Source: an uncultured Oscillospiraceae bacterium (lineage in GTDB: Bacteria; Bacillota; Clostridia; Oscillospirales; Oscillospiraceae). From it: DNA of 64,000 bases. Positions 51,152-60,066 of this stretch are shown here, piece after piece; within the stretch, counting starts at the first letter, position 1; each line of letters opens with the position of its first letter. Both the position numbers and the translations under genes were made by a program. The stretch covers positions 81,637 through 145,636 of the forward strand of contig CANROC010000008.1 of assembly GCA_947632175.1 (NCBI GenBank). Reading direction: 5' to 3'. The notes beneath the pieces were generated by a model. The model saw only the letters and a program-made list of their open reading frames with translations, was not told where the DNA came from and did no database searches.

Positions 51152-52276
51152 ATGCCAAATATAGCAGTCGATACAGGTCCGGACAATGTAGTGGTCATCA
51201 AGGTCGTCGGCATCGGCGGCGCGGGCAACAACGTGGTCAACCGCCTGGCCAAGGTGGGCACCGCCGGCGTGGAGCTCATCGCCCTCAATACCGATAAGCC
51301 CGCCCTCGCCATTTCGTCCGCGGACACCAAGGTCCAGATCGGCGAAAAGCTCACTCACGGCCAGGGCGCCGGCTCCAACCCGGAGGTGGGCAAGAAGGCC
51401 GCCGAGGAGAGCCGCAACAACATCTCCAAGGCCCTGGAAAACTCCGACATGGTCTTCATCGCCGCCGGCATGGGCGGCGGCACCGGCACCGGCGCGGCCC
51501 CCGTGGTGGCGGACATCGCCCACGAGATGGGCATCCTCACCGTGGGCGTGGTGACCAAGCCCTTCTCCTTTGAGGGCAAGCGCCGCATGGACCAGGCCAA
51601 CGACGGCATCTCCAACCTCCTGGGGAAGGTGGACGCCCTGCTCATCATCCCCAACGACCGCCTGAAGCACGCCACCGACCAGAAGCTCACCTTCGCCAAC
51701 GCCTTCGAGATCGCCGACTCCGTCCTCCAGCAGGCGGTGAGCAGCATCTCGGAGCTCATCAAGAATACCGGCTTCATCAATCTCGACTTCGCGGACGTCA
51801 CCTCCATCATGAAGGACGCCGGCTACGCCCACATGGGCGTGGGCAAGGCCGCCGGCAAGGGCAAGGCGGAGGACGCCGCCCGCGCCGCCATCTCCTCGCC
51901 CCTCATGGAGACCTCCATCAACGGCGCCCGGGGCGTGCTCATCAACATCACGGGCTCTTTGGACATGGGCCTGGACGACATCGAGGCCGCCGCTACCCTG
52001 GTGCAGGAGGCCGCCCATCCCGACGCCAACATCATCTTCGGCGCCGCCTTTGACGACGCCATGGACGACGAGATCCGCGTCACCGTCATCGCCACCCGCT
52101 TTGACGAGAAGCCCACCACTTTCAAGCCCGTGGAGACTTACCGCGGCGGCCTTTACTCCGACGCGAAGGAGAAAGCCGACGCCCCGGCCCCCAAGGCCGA
52201 GCCCGAGCCCGCGAAAGAGGCCCCTCCCGAGGAGGACCCTTTCGACACCATCTTCAAGATCTTCAACAGCAAATAA
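51152..52276 (+). CDS. ftsZ: Cell division protein FtsZ
   Basis: A 374-residue tubulin-like GTPase. The nucleotide loop GIGGAGNNVVNRL near 19-31, the tubulin signature GMGGGTGTGAAPV near 108-120, and NDRL plus DFADVTSIM (T7 loop) near 215 are present. The C-terminal linker is short and Pro/Ala/Glu rich; the final peptide (EEDPFDTIFKIFNSK) departs from the common D-I-P-x-F-L tail that binds FtsA and SepF. No ftsA or sepF lies in this window. Confidence 0.97.
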   Translation: MPNIAVDTGPDNVVVIKVVGIGGAGNNVVNRLAKVGTAGVELIALNTDKPALAISSADTKVQIGEKLTHGQGAGSNPEVGKKAAEESRNNISKALENSDMVFIAAGMGGGTGTGAAPVVADIAHEMGILTVGVVTKPFSFEGKRRMDQANDGISNLLGKVDALLIIPNDRLKHATDQKLTFANAFEIADSVLQQAVSSISELIKNTGFINLDFADVTSIMKDAGYAHMGVGKAAGKGKAEDAARAAISSPLMETSINGARGVLINITGSLDMGLDDIEAAATLVQEAAHPDANIIFGAAFDDAMDDEIRVTVIATRFDEKPTTFKPVETYRGGLYSDAKEKADAPAPKAEPEPAKEAPPEEDPFDTIFKIFNSK

Positions 52277-52282
52277 CCCCCC

Positions 52283-52305
52283 GGCCCGGAGCATCGCTCC
52301 GGGCC
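52283..52305 (+). terminator. Hairpin after ftsZ
   Basis: GGCCCGGAGC / GCTCCGGGCC with a 3-nt loop, followed by a weak T-rich stretch. Confidence 0.65.
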
Positions 52306-52414
52306 ATTTCATTGACGCGTCACGGAAAGTTCACAGAAACTTAAAGAAACCCCCGCCCGATTTGCGTACAATAAAGTGTATCGGAATTGTATCCTGAGAA
52401 AGGAGGGCGGACCT

Positions 52415-52819
52415 GTGATCAGAAGGTTTCTCTATAACTTTTTCCGCGGCCGCAACGGCTTCGACCAGTTGGCCATGGTCTTCTGGGCGGCGTCGCTGGC
52501 GTTTTTGCTGCTGTCCCTCCTCGGCGGGACGGTGGGCGCCGTTTTTTACGCCCTGACCATCGCCTCCATGGTCTACGCCTGGTTCCGCGCCCTCTCCCGG
52601 AACGTGGGCAGACGCGCCCAGGAGAACGCCCGCTTCCTCTCCGCCACCGCCGGCATCCGCCGCAGAGCGCGCAACCTGAAAACAAGATTTTCCCAGCGCA
52701 AGGACTTCAAATTCTTCACCTGCCCCACCTGCCACACCCTCCTGCGCGTCCCCCGCGGCAAGGGCAAGATCCAGATCACCTGCCGCAAATGCGGCAACCG
52801 CTTCTCCGGCAAGACATGA
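52415..52819 (+). CDS. Membrane protein with C-terminal zinc ribbon
   Basis: A 134-residue protein. The GTG start at 52415 is chosen for AAAGGAGG 8 nt upstream. Two hydrophobic segments (LAMVFWAASLAFLLLSLLGG and VGAVFYALTIASMVYAWF) precede a basic stretch and a C-terminal zinc ribbon with CPTCHTLLRVPRGKGKI and CRKCG. Function unknown; similar small ribbon proteins are common in Clostridia. Conserved unit D points back toward its 3' end. Confidence 0.75.
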   Translation: MIRRFLYNFFRGRNGFDQLAMVFWAASLAFLLLSLLGGTVGAVFYALTIASMVYAWFRALSRNVGRRAQENARFLSATAGIRRRARNLKTRFSQRKDFKFFTCPTCHTLLRVPRGKGKIQITCRKCGNRFSGKT

Positions 52820-52840
52820 CGCCGTTACTTTGAATTAGTT

Positions 52841-52880
52841 GTATTATACCACAAAATCGTCGATTTATCAAGTATTTTTT
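52841..52880 (-). promoter_or_regulatory. Conserved promoter-like unit, copy D (antisense)
   Basis: On the minus strand: AATACTTGATA, 17-bp spacer ending TTTTGTGG, TATAATAC. It points into the 3' end of the zinc-ribbon gene, 24 bp from its stop. The spacer resembles copy B closely. Confidence 0.65.
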
Positions 52881-53448
52881 ATGGCTTCGACCCATCCGTC
52901 AGCAAAAAAGTATGCGGCTTGCGCCGCATTTTTTTATTTCCACCGTTTCACCGCCGCCGCGTCAAAAGCCCCTCTCTCCGGGAGGGGTGCCCGAGCGCGG
53001 CGATGGGCAGGGTGGGGGCGTCTATTTTGTCGGTTTGCGGTATCCGCCGTAGGGGTCGCCGTCCCCGGCGACCCGCCTTTCGATAAATGACACGTCCCAA
53101 TCAACGCCGTACGGGCCGCTGCCCACAGCGGCCCTTGCCCCCGTTAACCGGGATGTACCGTTTTATCGGAACCGTTCTCGTCCCGCAACGTGGGCACGGG
53201 CGGACACATGGGTCCGCCCCTACGGGGGATAGGGAATGTTATCCCATTCAACCGACATGGGAGGCCATCGCAACGCGGGTCGCCGGGCTGCGCCCGCAGG
53301 CGCGTTTCGGAGCGCAACCGCCGCGCAGCGGCGGCTCTTAGCGCGGAGATGACGGCGGCCCCTACGGCGTTGATTGCGGGCAATCTGGAAAAATATAGGG
53401 GCGGGTCCAAAAACCCGCCCGTTTTTTTCTATATGCTTGCGCGATTTC
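52881..53448. repeat. Repeat cluster between zinc-ribbon and permease genes
   Basis: About 570 bp without a supported gene between convergent genes. It includes CCTCTCTCCGGGAGGGG near 52973, GTAGGGGTCGCC palindromes near 53051-53074, a GGGCCGCTG/CAGCGGCCC palindrome near 53112-53134, the 63-bp direct repeat, a GCAACCGCCGC-type hairpin region near 53316-53342, and a GGGCGGGT/ACCCGCCC palindrome with T-run at 53399-53427. Confidence 0.75.
53157..53219 (+). repeat. 63-bp direct repeat, copy 2
   Basis: Sixty of 63 positions match 37052-37114, in the same orientation. Confidence 0.8.
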
Positions 53449-54696
53449 TCACGCCACCGCTTTCCACACCGTCAGAAACACCAGCATCACGGCTAAAAAG
53501 GCAAAGTTGAAGGCGGAGAATTTGGCGATGTAGCTTGCCCCCTTGCCGGGGTTGTGGCTGACGTACTCCCGGAAGGTGATGAGGGAGGCGAGGCTGGCGA
53601 TGAGGGTGCCCACGCCGCCGATGTTGACGCCCCAGAGAAGGTCCCGGTAATTGCCGGTGAACTGGCTCAGAAGAATGGCGGAGGGGACGTTGCTGATGAA
53701 CTGGCAGGAGAGGGAGGAGACGAGAAGCGTGTTCTTCGCCAGGAGCCCCGAGAAGAACGTCCGCACCGCCGGGATCCGCGCCATGTTGCCGGAGAAGATG
53801 AAGAAGAAGACGAAGGTCAGCAGCAGCGGGTAGTCCACCATCCGCAGGGCTTTCCTGTCCGCACAGAAGAGCACCGGCGGGATGACCAGCAGCCCGATCC
53901 AGTAGGGGATGCCCCGGAAGACGATGGCGATGGCCAGGGCGAAGAGCGCCAGATACAGCGCCACGCGCCTGGGGTCCAGCTTGAAGTCCTCGTCGGGGAT
54001 GGTGAGCTTCTCGGGCTTGACGAAGACGAGACAGCAGACGGTGATGAGGGCGATGGCCAGGACGAAAGGCGGGGCCATGACGGACATGAACTCGCCGTTG
54101 GGGATGTTGAATTTCGTGTAGAGGTAGAGATTCTGAGGGTTCCCGAAAGGCGTCAGCATCCCGCCCAGGTTGGCGGCGATGTTCTGCATGATGAAAGTGA
54201 AGGCCATGTACTTCTCCTTGCCCGTGGCGGTGAGGACCAGGTATCCCAGGGGCAGGAAGGTGAGGAGCGCCATGTCGTTGGCGATGAGCATGGAGCCGAT
54301 GAAGGTGATGTACACCAGCGCCAGCACGCCCGCCCGGGCGTTTTTGAAGACGCGGACCACCTTCCGGGCCAGCATGTAGAAGAAATTGATGTTTTTAAGG
54401 GCGCAGACCACCGCCAGCACGCAGAAAAGGCAGGTGAGTGTCTTGAGGTCGAAGTACCCCAGATACGCCCGGTCCACCGGGACCGCCAGGGTCGTCAGGA
54501 GCGCCGCCAGAAAGGCGATGCACATGACGGTGTTGTGCCGGACGAACCCCTCCAGCCAGTGGACGAACCCCCCGCCCGCGATCCCCGCCCGGGGCGCATG
54601 TCCGGCGGGCACCGGCGCGCCCAAAGCGGGGCGGCGGAAGGTGACACGGTAGTGCCGCGCGTCGCCAGAGGCCGTCTTTTCAGTCTTGTTGTCCAT
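53449..54696 (-). CDS. CitMHS/SLC13-type anion permease
   Basis: A 415-residue membrane protein with about 11 hydrophobic segments after a 50-residue cytosolic start. The two conserved Asn/Pro-containing blocks of the ion-transporter superfamily are visible: NIAANLGGMLTPFGNPQNLYLYTKF in the first half and SCQFISNVPSAILLSQFTGNYRDLLWGVNIGGVGTLIASLASLI in the second. Substrates in this family include citrate, dicarboxylates and arsenite; here it is undetermined. Single-gene unit with its own promoter. Confidence 0.88.
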   Translation of the reverse strand: MDNKTEKTASGDARHYRVTFRRPALGAPVPAGHAPRAGIAGGGFVHWLEGFVRHNTVMCIAFLAALLTTLAVPVDRAYLGYFDLKTLTCLFCVLAVVCALKNINFFYMLARKVVRVFKNARAGVLALVYITFIGSMLIANDMALLTFLPLGYLVLTATGKEKYMAFTFIMQNIAANLGGMLTPFGNPQNLYLYTKFNIPNGEFMSVMAPPFVLAIALITVCCLVFVKPEKLTIPDEDFKLDPRRVALYLALFALAIAIVFRGIPYWIGLLVIPPVLFCADRKALRMVDYPLLLTFVFFFIFSGNMARIPAVRTFFSGLLAKNTLLVSSLSCQFISNVPSAILLSQFTGNYRDLLWGVNIGGVGTLIASLASLITFREYVSHNPGKGASYIAKFSAFNFAFLAVMLVFLTVWKAVA

Positions 54697-54735
54697 ATCT
54701 CTCTCACCGGCTGTTTCAAATTTTTGACCGCCTGC

Positions 54736-54764
54736 ATTATACCGCCCCCGCCGCCGGGATTCAA
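54736..54764 (-). promoter_or_regulatory. Promoter of the anion permease gene
   Basis: On the minus strand TTGAAT and TATAAT with a 17-bp spacer, 40 bp upstream of the start. Confidence 0.7.
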
Positions 54765-55474
54765 CGGGAAGATGCTTGAAAACCTCACAAAAATCGAGCC
54801 GGAAAAACGGAAAAAAACGTCAAACTAAAGCCGCGGCCATCGATACGGCACAGTCAACCGACCTTCGCTTCCCCCCTGCCCCCCTCCTACGAGGAGGGGG
54901 CGAAAAAGGTTGCGCCGAAGGCGCATTCTTTGATTCGCCCGCTGCGGCGGGGACGACCCTTCCAGCGCTTCGCGCCACCTCCCCTGAAGGGGAGGCTAAC
55001 CCCTCAGTCACGGCCTTTGGCCGTGCCAGCTCCCCCAGGGGGGAGCTTATTAACCTCCCCCCTGGGGGAGGTGCCGAGCGAAGCGAGGCGGAAAGGTTAC
55101 CTCCTTTCAAAAAGGGTTGCGCCGCTTTGCGGCGCAATTTTTTATAAAGGCGGCGCGAAGCGCCGCATCCTTATTCCCCCGACCCCTTTTTCGGAAAAAG
55201 GGGTGCCGCCGCGGCGGGGTATTCGAGCCCGTTCGGCGTAATTGGGGCTGCCGAAAAACCGGATGTGCTGCGTGCGGGCCGCCAGGAGTGGCGGCCCCTA
55301 CATGGTGTGTTGTCGGAACTGGTTCGAAAAACCGCACCCGCCCCCGTCCCGGAGCCCCCTCCTCGTAGGAGGGGGGCAGGGGGGCAGCGAGCGTTGGATG
55401 ACAGACCGGTTCCGATAACCCGCACCCGCCTCCAACAAAATTGCCCCTCCCAAAGGGAGGGGCTGCGCGCCCTT
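54765..55474. repeat. Repeat cluster between permease and MATE genes
   Basis: No gene is supported in about 710 bp. In order: a CCTCCTACGAGGAGG module near 54884; a block with CTCCCCTGAAGGGGAGG and CTCCCCCAGGGGGGAG palindromes near 54980-55070, of the kind widespread in Oscillospiraceae; the multi-hairpin element (55120-55232); GGCCGCCAGGAGTGGCGGCC near 55278; and CCTCCTCGTAGGAGG near 55361. The 55120-55420 stretch matches the 7637-7945 stretch in content and order. Confidence 0.78.
55120..55232 (+). repeat. Multi-hairpin element, copy 3
   Basis: Third copy of the element at 1528 and 7637. It is nearly identical, with a 3-bp deletion in the last hairpin (between the CCGCCGC and GCGGCGG arms) and a few single-base differences. 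Confidence 0.85.
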
Positions 55475-56833
55475 TCAGGCCGGCTGCAGGCGCCGGTGGG
55501 CGTAGAGCCTGTGGATGCACCAGATGCACGCCGGGATGAGGAAAGCGTCGGCGGCGAGCCAGGCGGCGGGGGAGGCATAGCAGGCGGCGGTGTAGCCGAA
55601 GGGCGGGACCAGGAGCTTGCCCACCAGGGAGCGCGCCAGCATCTCAAAGACGCCGGCCAGGATGGCGAAAGCGCTGTAACCCATGCCCTGGATGGAGAAG
55701 CGCACGATGTTCACCAGCGCCAGGGGGAAGAAGAAAGCCGTGTTGATCTTGATGAACTGGCTGGCCAGGACCACGATAGATGCGGCCTCCGTCTCCGTGG
55801 GGTCCAGGAACACCTTGGCGCAGAAGGGCGCCAGCAGGAGCATGGCGAGGAAGGCGATGACGGAGTAGATGAGCCCCAAAAGCGAGCAGTCCCGGACGCC
55901 CTGGCCCAGCCGCTCCAGCTTCCCCGCGCCGGAGTTCTGGCCGCAGTAGGTGGCCATGGCCCCGCCCATGGCGTCAAAGGGGCAGGCGAGGAGACCCGTG
56001 ACCTTGGAGCCGGTGGTGACGGAGGCCACGTAGAGGCTGCCCAGCCGGTTCACCGCCGATTGGAGAACGATGGAGCCGATGGCGGTGATGGAATACTGAA
56101 GCCCCATGGGGATGCCCATGCCCAAAAGATCGAGGCACAGCTTCCCGCGAAAGCGCAGCTCATCCCGGGAAAGCCTCAGGATGGGGAACTTCAAGCGCAC
56201 ATACACAAGGCAGGCGAGGCCGGAGACGGCCTGAGACACCACGGTAGCCACGGCGGCCCCCGCCACGCCCATGTTCCCTTTGAGGATGAGGAGGACGTCG
56301 AGGCCGATGTTCAGCACGGAGGACAGGGCCAGGAAATAGACGGGCGTGCGGCTGTCGCCCAGGGAGCGGATGACGCCGGCCAGGAGGTTATAGAGGTATG
56401 TCACGGGGATGCCCATGAAGATGATGAAGATGTAGCGGTAGGAGTCCTCGATGATGTCCGCCGGAGTGTGCATGGCGGTGAGGATCCGGCGGCAGAGAAG
56501 GCCGGTAGCCACGGTCATGACGGCGGCGAAGAGGACGGAGAGCCACACGGCGTTGGCCACGTAGCGGCGGAGCTTTTCATGGTCCCCGGCGCCCATCTCC
56601 CGGGCCACGGGAATGGCGAAGCCCCCGCACACGCCGGAGCAGAAGCCGATCACAAGAAAGCTGATGGAGCCGGTGGCCCCCACCGCCGCCAGCGCCTGGG
56701 AGCCCAGGAGCTTGCCGACGATCATGGTGTCCACCATGTTGTACATCTGTTGGAAAAGAAGCCCAAAGAGCGTGGGCAGGGCAAAGCCAAGAAGGAGCTT
56801 CATGGGATTGCCGACAGTGAGGTCGCGGGTCAC
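55475..56833 (-). CDS. MATE-family efflux transporter
   Basis: A 452-residue MATE exporter with about 12 transmembrane segments: MKLLLGFALPTLFGLLFQQMYNMVDTMIVGKLLGSQALAAVG-type start (start of the N-lobe), GIPVTYLYNLLAGVIRSLGDSRTPVYFLALSSVLNIGLDVLLI and a matching second lobe. It probably expels cationic compounds by Na+ or H+ antiport; substrate unknown. The start is GTG at 56833 with GGGAGG 8 nt upstream. Confidence 0.93.
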   Translation of the reverse strand: MTRDLTVGNPMKLLLGFALPTLFGLLFQQMYNMVDTMIVGKLLGSQALAAVGATGSISFLVIGFCSGVCGGFAIPVAREMGAGDHEKLRRYVANAVWLSVLFAAVMTVATGLLCRRILTAMHTPADIIEDSYRYIFIIFMGIPVTYLYNLLAGVIRSLGDSRTPVYFLALSSVLNIGLDVLLILKGNMGVAGAAVATVVSQAVSGLACLVYVRLKFPILRLSRDELRFRGKLCLDLLGMGIPMGLQYSITAIGSIVLQSAVNRLGSLYVASVTTGSKVTGLLACPFDAMGGAMATYCGQNSGAGKLERLGQGVRDCSLLGLIYSVIAFLAMLLLAPFCAKVFLDPTETEAASIVVLASQFIKINTAFFFPLALVNIVRFSIQGMGYSAFAILAGVFEMLARSLVGKLLVPPFGYTAACYASPAAWLAADAFLIPACIWCIHRLYAHRRLQPA

Positions 56834-56866
56834 GAAAGATGCCTCCCATTCAATTGATCGAGCATC

Positions 56867-56894
56867 ATTATAGCGCCCGCGGGGCGGATTGCAA
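56867..56894 (-). promoter_or_regulatory. Promoter of the MATE gene
   Basis: On the minus strand TTGCAA and TATAAT with a 16-bp spacer, 34 bp upstream of the GTG start. Confidence 0.6.
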
Positions 56895-56954
56895 CCTTTA
56901 TTCTACATAAATTGACCGCCCGAAAATGGGAAAACTTTGTGAGAAAGCGCGACT

Positions 56955-57707
56955 CTATTGCCCCAACAGCGCCGGCAGGAGGTCCGCGGCGTGGGGGTAG
57001 TAGAGAAAGGCCGCGCCGATACCGAGTTGGCGCAGGACGGAGAGCTTCCGCCGGAGGGTCCCAAGGTCATCCCAGACCACCAGGTGCGCCCGTCCGGCCC
57101 GGGCGTAGGAGGCGTAGTTGGCGCACAGCTGGGCCGCGTAAAAGGCCGTCCCCAGAAGGGCCGGGGGGTTGCGGAGAGCCGTCCCATGGCCTGTCCGGGC
57201 GGGGAGGGCGAAGTCGGTGTAGGCCCGCTCCAGCGTCGGGGCAAGGCGCTCGGGGCCGTACAGGGCGCGCAGCTTGGATATTCGCCCCTCGAAGGTCCCG
57301 GCGGTATTCTGCGCCGGGAGCGTAAGGCGCGCCGCCGGGGCGGCGTGGGCGTACGCCTCCGGCAAAAAGAGGGCGAGCCCCAGCCGCCGTGCCTCGGCGT
57401 CCAGCGCCCCGGCGAAGGCGCAAAGCTGTGGCGTGGGCCGGGGCAGACAGATACGAAGCCCCCGGTAGCCCCGGCGGCGGGCCTCCCCGGTGAGCTCGCC
57501 GATCAGCGCCCGGTGGGGGCCGAAGCCCGTGAAGGAGCTGCCGTCCACCTCCATGAGCGCGAAGCGCCGGGCGGGGAGGGGCAAGCGGTAGAGGTGCCTG
57601 TCCCGCCCTACCCGGTAGGCCATGACGGACACGGGACCGTGCAGGGACGCCTCGGCGGCAAATTCCGCCGGCGCGGAGAGATAAATTTTTGTTTCCGGCA
57701 TATACAT
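56955..57707 (-). CDS. Hypothetical protein, possible TIM-barrel glycoside-hydrolase-like
   Basis: A 250-residue soluble protein, not clearly recognised. The alternation of hydrophobic strands and helices (VSVMAYRVG, FALMEVDGSSFTG, GYRGLRICLPRP, LGLALFLPEAYAHA, AHLVVWDDLGTLRRKLSVLRQLGIGAAFLYYPHAADLL) is reminiscent of a TIM-barrel of GH18-like spore proteins, but catalytic residues are not evident. GAGGGG lies 6 nt before the ATG at 57707. It is divergent from yqeG. Very high Ala and Arg content. Confidence 0.65.
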   Translation of the reverse strand: MYMPETKIYLSAPAEFAAEASLHGPVSVMAYRVGRDRHLYRLPLPARRFALMEVDGSSFTGFGPHRALIGELTGEARRRGYRGLRICLPRPTPQLCAFAGALDAEARRLGLALFLPEAYAHAAPAARLTLPAQNTAGTFEGRISKLRALYGPERLAPTLERAYTDFALPARTGHGTALRNPPALLGTAFYAAQLCANYASYARAGRAHLVVWDDLGTLRRKLSVLRQLGIGAAFLYYPHAADLLPALLGQ

Positions 57708-57729
57708 TTCCCCTCTTTTGTGATATAAT
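57701..57729 (+). promoter_or_regulatory. Promoter of the yqeG-pepP unit
   Basis: TATACA (57701-57706) and TATAAT (57724-57729), 17-bp spacer; overlaps the start of the divergent gene. Confidence 0.5.
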
Positions 57730-57781
57730 GCCCGTGATATGGAGTTTGACTGGAATATTTTATTGTACTGCGAGGAGATTT

Positions 57782-58288
57782 ATGAGCTTTTCCCTTTTGC
57801 CGGAGCGAAAATTCCGGTCGGTAGTTGACATAACGCCAGAAGTCCTCCGGGACCTGGGCGCGGAGCTGCTGATTCTCGACGTGGACAACACCATCGCCCC
57901 CTATAAGACCCTGACGCTCACTGACCCGGTGACGGCCTGGGCGCGGGGGATGAAGGCGGCGGGCATCGGGCTCTTCATCGTCTCCAACAACAAGGGCCAG
58001 CGTCCGGAGGTGTTCGCAAAGCTCCTGGACGTGCCCTACATCAAAAGGGCCGGCAAGCCCAGCCCCCGGGGGGTGCGGGAGGCCCTGGCCCGGACGGGGA
58101 CGCCGCCTCAAAGGGCCGCCCTGGCGGGGGACCAGATCTACACCGACACCGTGGCCGCCAACCTCGCCGGCGTCCACATGCTCCTGGTGGAGCCCATCAA
58201 ATTTACCAACATTTTTCTGGCGATCCGGTACTTTTTCGAGCTGCCCTTCCGCCGGGAAAAATCACAGAAAAGGAGTGCATCCCTATGA
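57782..58288 (+). CDS. yqeG: YqeG-family HAD phosphatase
   Basis: A 168-residue HAD-IIIA phosphatase. The nucleophile motif LLILDVDNTIAPY (near 38-50), motif II FIVSNNKGQR and motif III KPSPRGVREAL with GDQIYTDTVAAN are present. Homologues include phosphatidylglycerophosphate phosphatases, so membrane-lipid metabolism is possible. The ATG at 57782 follows CGAGGAG. It overlaps the peptidase gene by 4 nt. Confidence 0.88.
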   Translation: MSFSLLPERKFRSVVDITPEVLRDLGAELLILDVDNTIAPYKTLTLTDPVTAWARGMKAAGIGLFIVSNNKGQRPEVFAKLLDVPYIKRAGKPSPRGVREALARTGTPPQRAALAGDQIYTDTVAANLAGVHMLLVEPIKFTNIFLAIRYFFELPFRREKSQKRSASL

Positions 58289-59355
58289 ACAACGTGAAAA
58301 AGATCGCCGCCGCCGTGGCGGAAAGCGAGGCCCAGGCCGTCTTCGTGACCTCGGAGCAGAACCGCTACTACGCCACGGGCTTCGCCTCCTCCGCCGGGGA
58401 GCTCATCATCTGCGGCGACGGCCACGCGGCGCTTTTCATCGACGCGAGGTATTTTGAGGAGGCCAGCCGGTCCATCACCGAGGTGGAGGTCATCCGCTCC
58501 AACGACAAGCCCGTCTACGAGCTGATGAACGACTACTTCAAGGCCCACAATGTGACGAAGCTGGCCGTGGAGGAGGGCTCGCTGAGCTATGCCGCCTACA
58601 CCGCTCTCCAGAAGAAGCTGGAGCCGGCGTTTGTCCCCGGATCTACGCTTTTCCGGGACCTGCGGGCCGTGAAGAGCGCTGAGGAGATGGACATCCTCGT
58701 GAAGGCCCAGCGCATCGCGGAGACGGCCTACCGGAACGCCCTGGCCCTCATGCGGCCGGACATGACGGAGAAGGAGCTGGCCGCCGAGCTCACCTGCCAG
58801 ATGCTGAAAGCAGGGGCCCAGGACAAGTCCTTCGACCCCATCGTCGTCTCCGGGAGCCTCTCCAGCGTCCCCCACGGCAAGCCCCGGGACATCAAGCTCC
58901 AAAAGGGCTTCCTCACCATGGACTTCGGCGCGCTCTATATGGGCTACTGCTCGGACACCACCCGCACCGTGTGCATCGGCGAGCCCACCGAGGAGATGGA
59001 GAAGGTCTATAACACCGTCCTCCTGGCCCAGACCGAGGCCATAAAGACCGCCAAGCCCGGCATGACGGGGAAGGAGCTGGACGGCGTGGCCCGGAAGGTC
59101 ATTGCGGACGCCGGATACGGGGAATATTTCAGCCACTCCCTCTCCCACGGCGTGGGCATCGACATCCACGAGTTCCCCAACTGCTCCCCCAAGAGCGAGA
59201 CGGTGCTGAAACCGGGCAACGTCATCTCCATGGAGCCGGGCATCTACCTCCCGGGGCGCTTCGGCGTGCGCATCGAGGACGTCATCGAGCTTACGGAGGA
59301 CGGCTGTTTCGACCTCACGGACCTGCCGAAGGAGCTTTCTGTCTACTTCGCGTAA
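58285..59355 (+). CDS. pepP: Xaa-Pro aminopeptidase (M24B)
   Basis: A 356-residue metallopeptidase that removes N-terminal residues before proline. All five metal ligands can be placed: Asp in TMDFGALY, Asp in CSDTTRT, His in LSHGVGIDIHE, Glu in SMEPGIY and Glu in VRIEDVIEL. The N-terminal creatinase-like domain spans about 1-125. It lies upstream of efp, a common order in Firmicutes, probably helping process proline-containing peptides. Start has AAAGGAG upstream. Confidence 0.93.
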   Translation: MNNVKKIAAAVAESEAQAVFVTSEQNRYYATGFASSAGELIICGDGHAALFIDARYFEEASRSITEVEVIRSNDKPVYELMNDYFKAHNVTKLAVEEGSLSYAAYTALQKKLEPAFVPGSTLFRDLRAVKSAEEMDILVKAQRIAETAYRNALALMRPDMTEKELAAELTCQMLKAGAQDKSFDPIVVSGSLSSVPHGKPRDIKLQKGFLTMDFGALYMGYCSDTTRTVCIGEPTEEMEKVYNTVLLAQTEAIKTAKPGMTGKELDGVARKVIADAGYGEYFSHSLSHGVGIDIHEFPNCSPKSETVLKPGNVISMEPGIYLPGRFGVRIEDVIELTEDGCFDLTDLPKELSVYFA

Positions 59356-59362
59356 AAAAGTC

Positions 59363-59391
59363 TTGCAATTATGGCGCGGATGCGCTAAAAT
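59363..59391 (+). promoter_or_regulatory. Promoter of efp
   Basis: TTGCAA (59363-59368) and TAAAAT (59386-59391), 17-bp spacer, 60 bp before the start. Confidence 0.6.
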
Positions 59392-59451
59392 GTATTAGAT
59401 TAATATTTTAGTACGCCATTTACGAATACTAACCTACGGGAGGATACAAAC

Positions 59452-60021
59452 ATGGCAACAATCACCGCCAGCGACTTTCGGAACGGCAAGACCTTCGAGT
59501 ACGAGGGCAAGCCTGTGATGGTCGTGGAATTCCAGCACGTCAAGCCCGGCAAGGGCGCGGCCTTTGTGCGCACCAAGATGAAGAACCTCATCACCGGCGC
59601 CGTCACCGAGACAAGCTTCAACCCCACCGCCAAGTTCGAGGAGGCGTTCGTGGAGCGCAAGGAGGCCGAGTACCTCTATCAGGACGGCGACCTCTACTAT
59701 TTCATGGACCCCGAGACGTATGAGCAGGAGCCCGTCTCCGGCTCGAAGCTGGGGGACAACTTCCGCTTCGTCAAGGAGAACATGGTCTGCACCATCAGCT
59801 CCTACAAGGGCGACGTCTTCTCCGTGGAGCCGCCCAACTTCGTGGAGCTGGAGATCACCGACACCGACCCCGGCTTTGCCGGCAACACCGCCACCAACAC
59901 CTTAAAGCCCGCCACGCTGGAGACCGGCGCCGAGATCAAGGTCCCGCTCTTCATCAACGTGGGCGACCGCATCCGCATCGACACCCGCTCCGGCGAGTAT
60001 CTTGAGAGGGCAAAAGGCTAA
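59452..60021 (+). CDS. efp: Elongation factor P
   Basis: A 189-residue EF-P with three beta-barrel domains; it relieves stalling at polyproline. [16 protein letters not shown] near 27-42 includes the tip loop where the modified residue sits, here a Lys in the PGKG turn. The C-terminal block [15 protein letters not shown] is typical. No dedicated modification genes are adjacent. Confidence 0.97.
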   Translation: MATITASDFRNGKTFEYEGKPVMVVEFQHVKPGKGAAFVRTKMKNLITGAVTETSFNPTAKFEEAFVERKEAEYLYQDGDLYYFMDPETYEQEPVSGSKLGDNFRFVKENMVCTISSYKGDVFSVEPPNFVELEITDTDPGFAGNTATNTLKPATLETGAEIKVPLFINVGDRIRIDTRSGEYLERAKG

Positions 60022-60066
60022 ACCATCTCCCCTTGGGGAGCCGCGTGGAAAAGGAGGATGAACCGC

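Noticed and set aside
55261..56857. 530-codon plus-strand frame across repeats and the MATE gene
   Set aside because: It starts in repeat sequence and runs opposite a clear MATE transporter; composition is that of an antisense frame.
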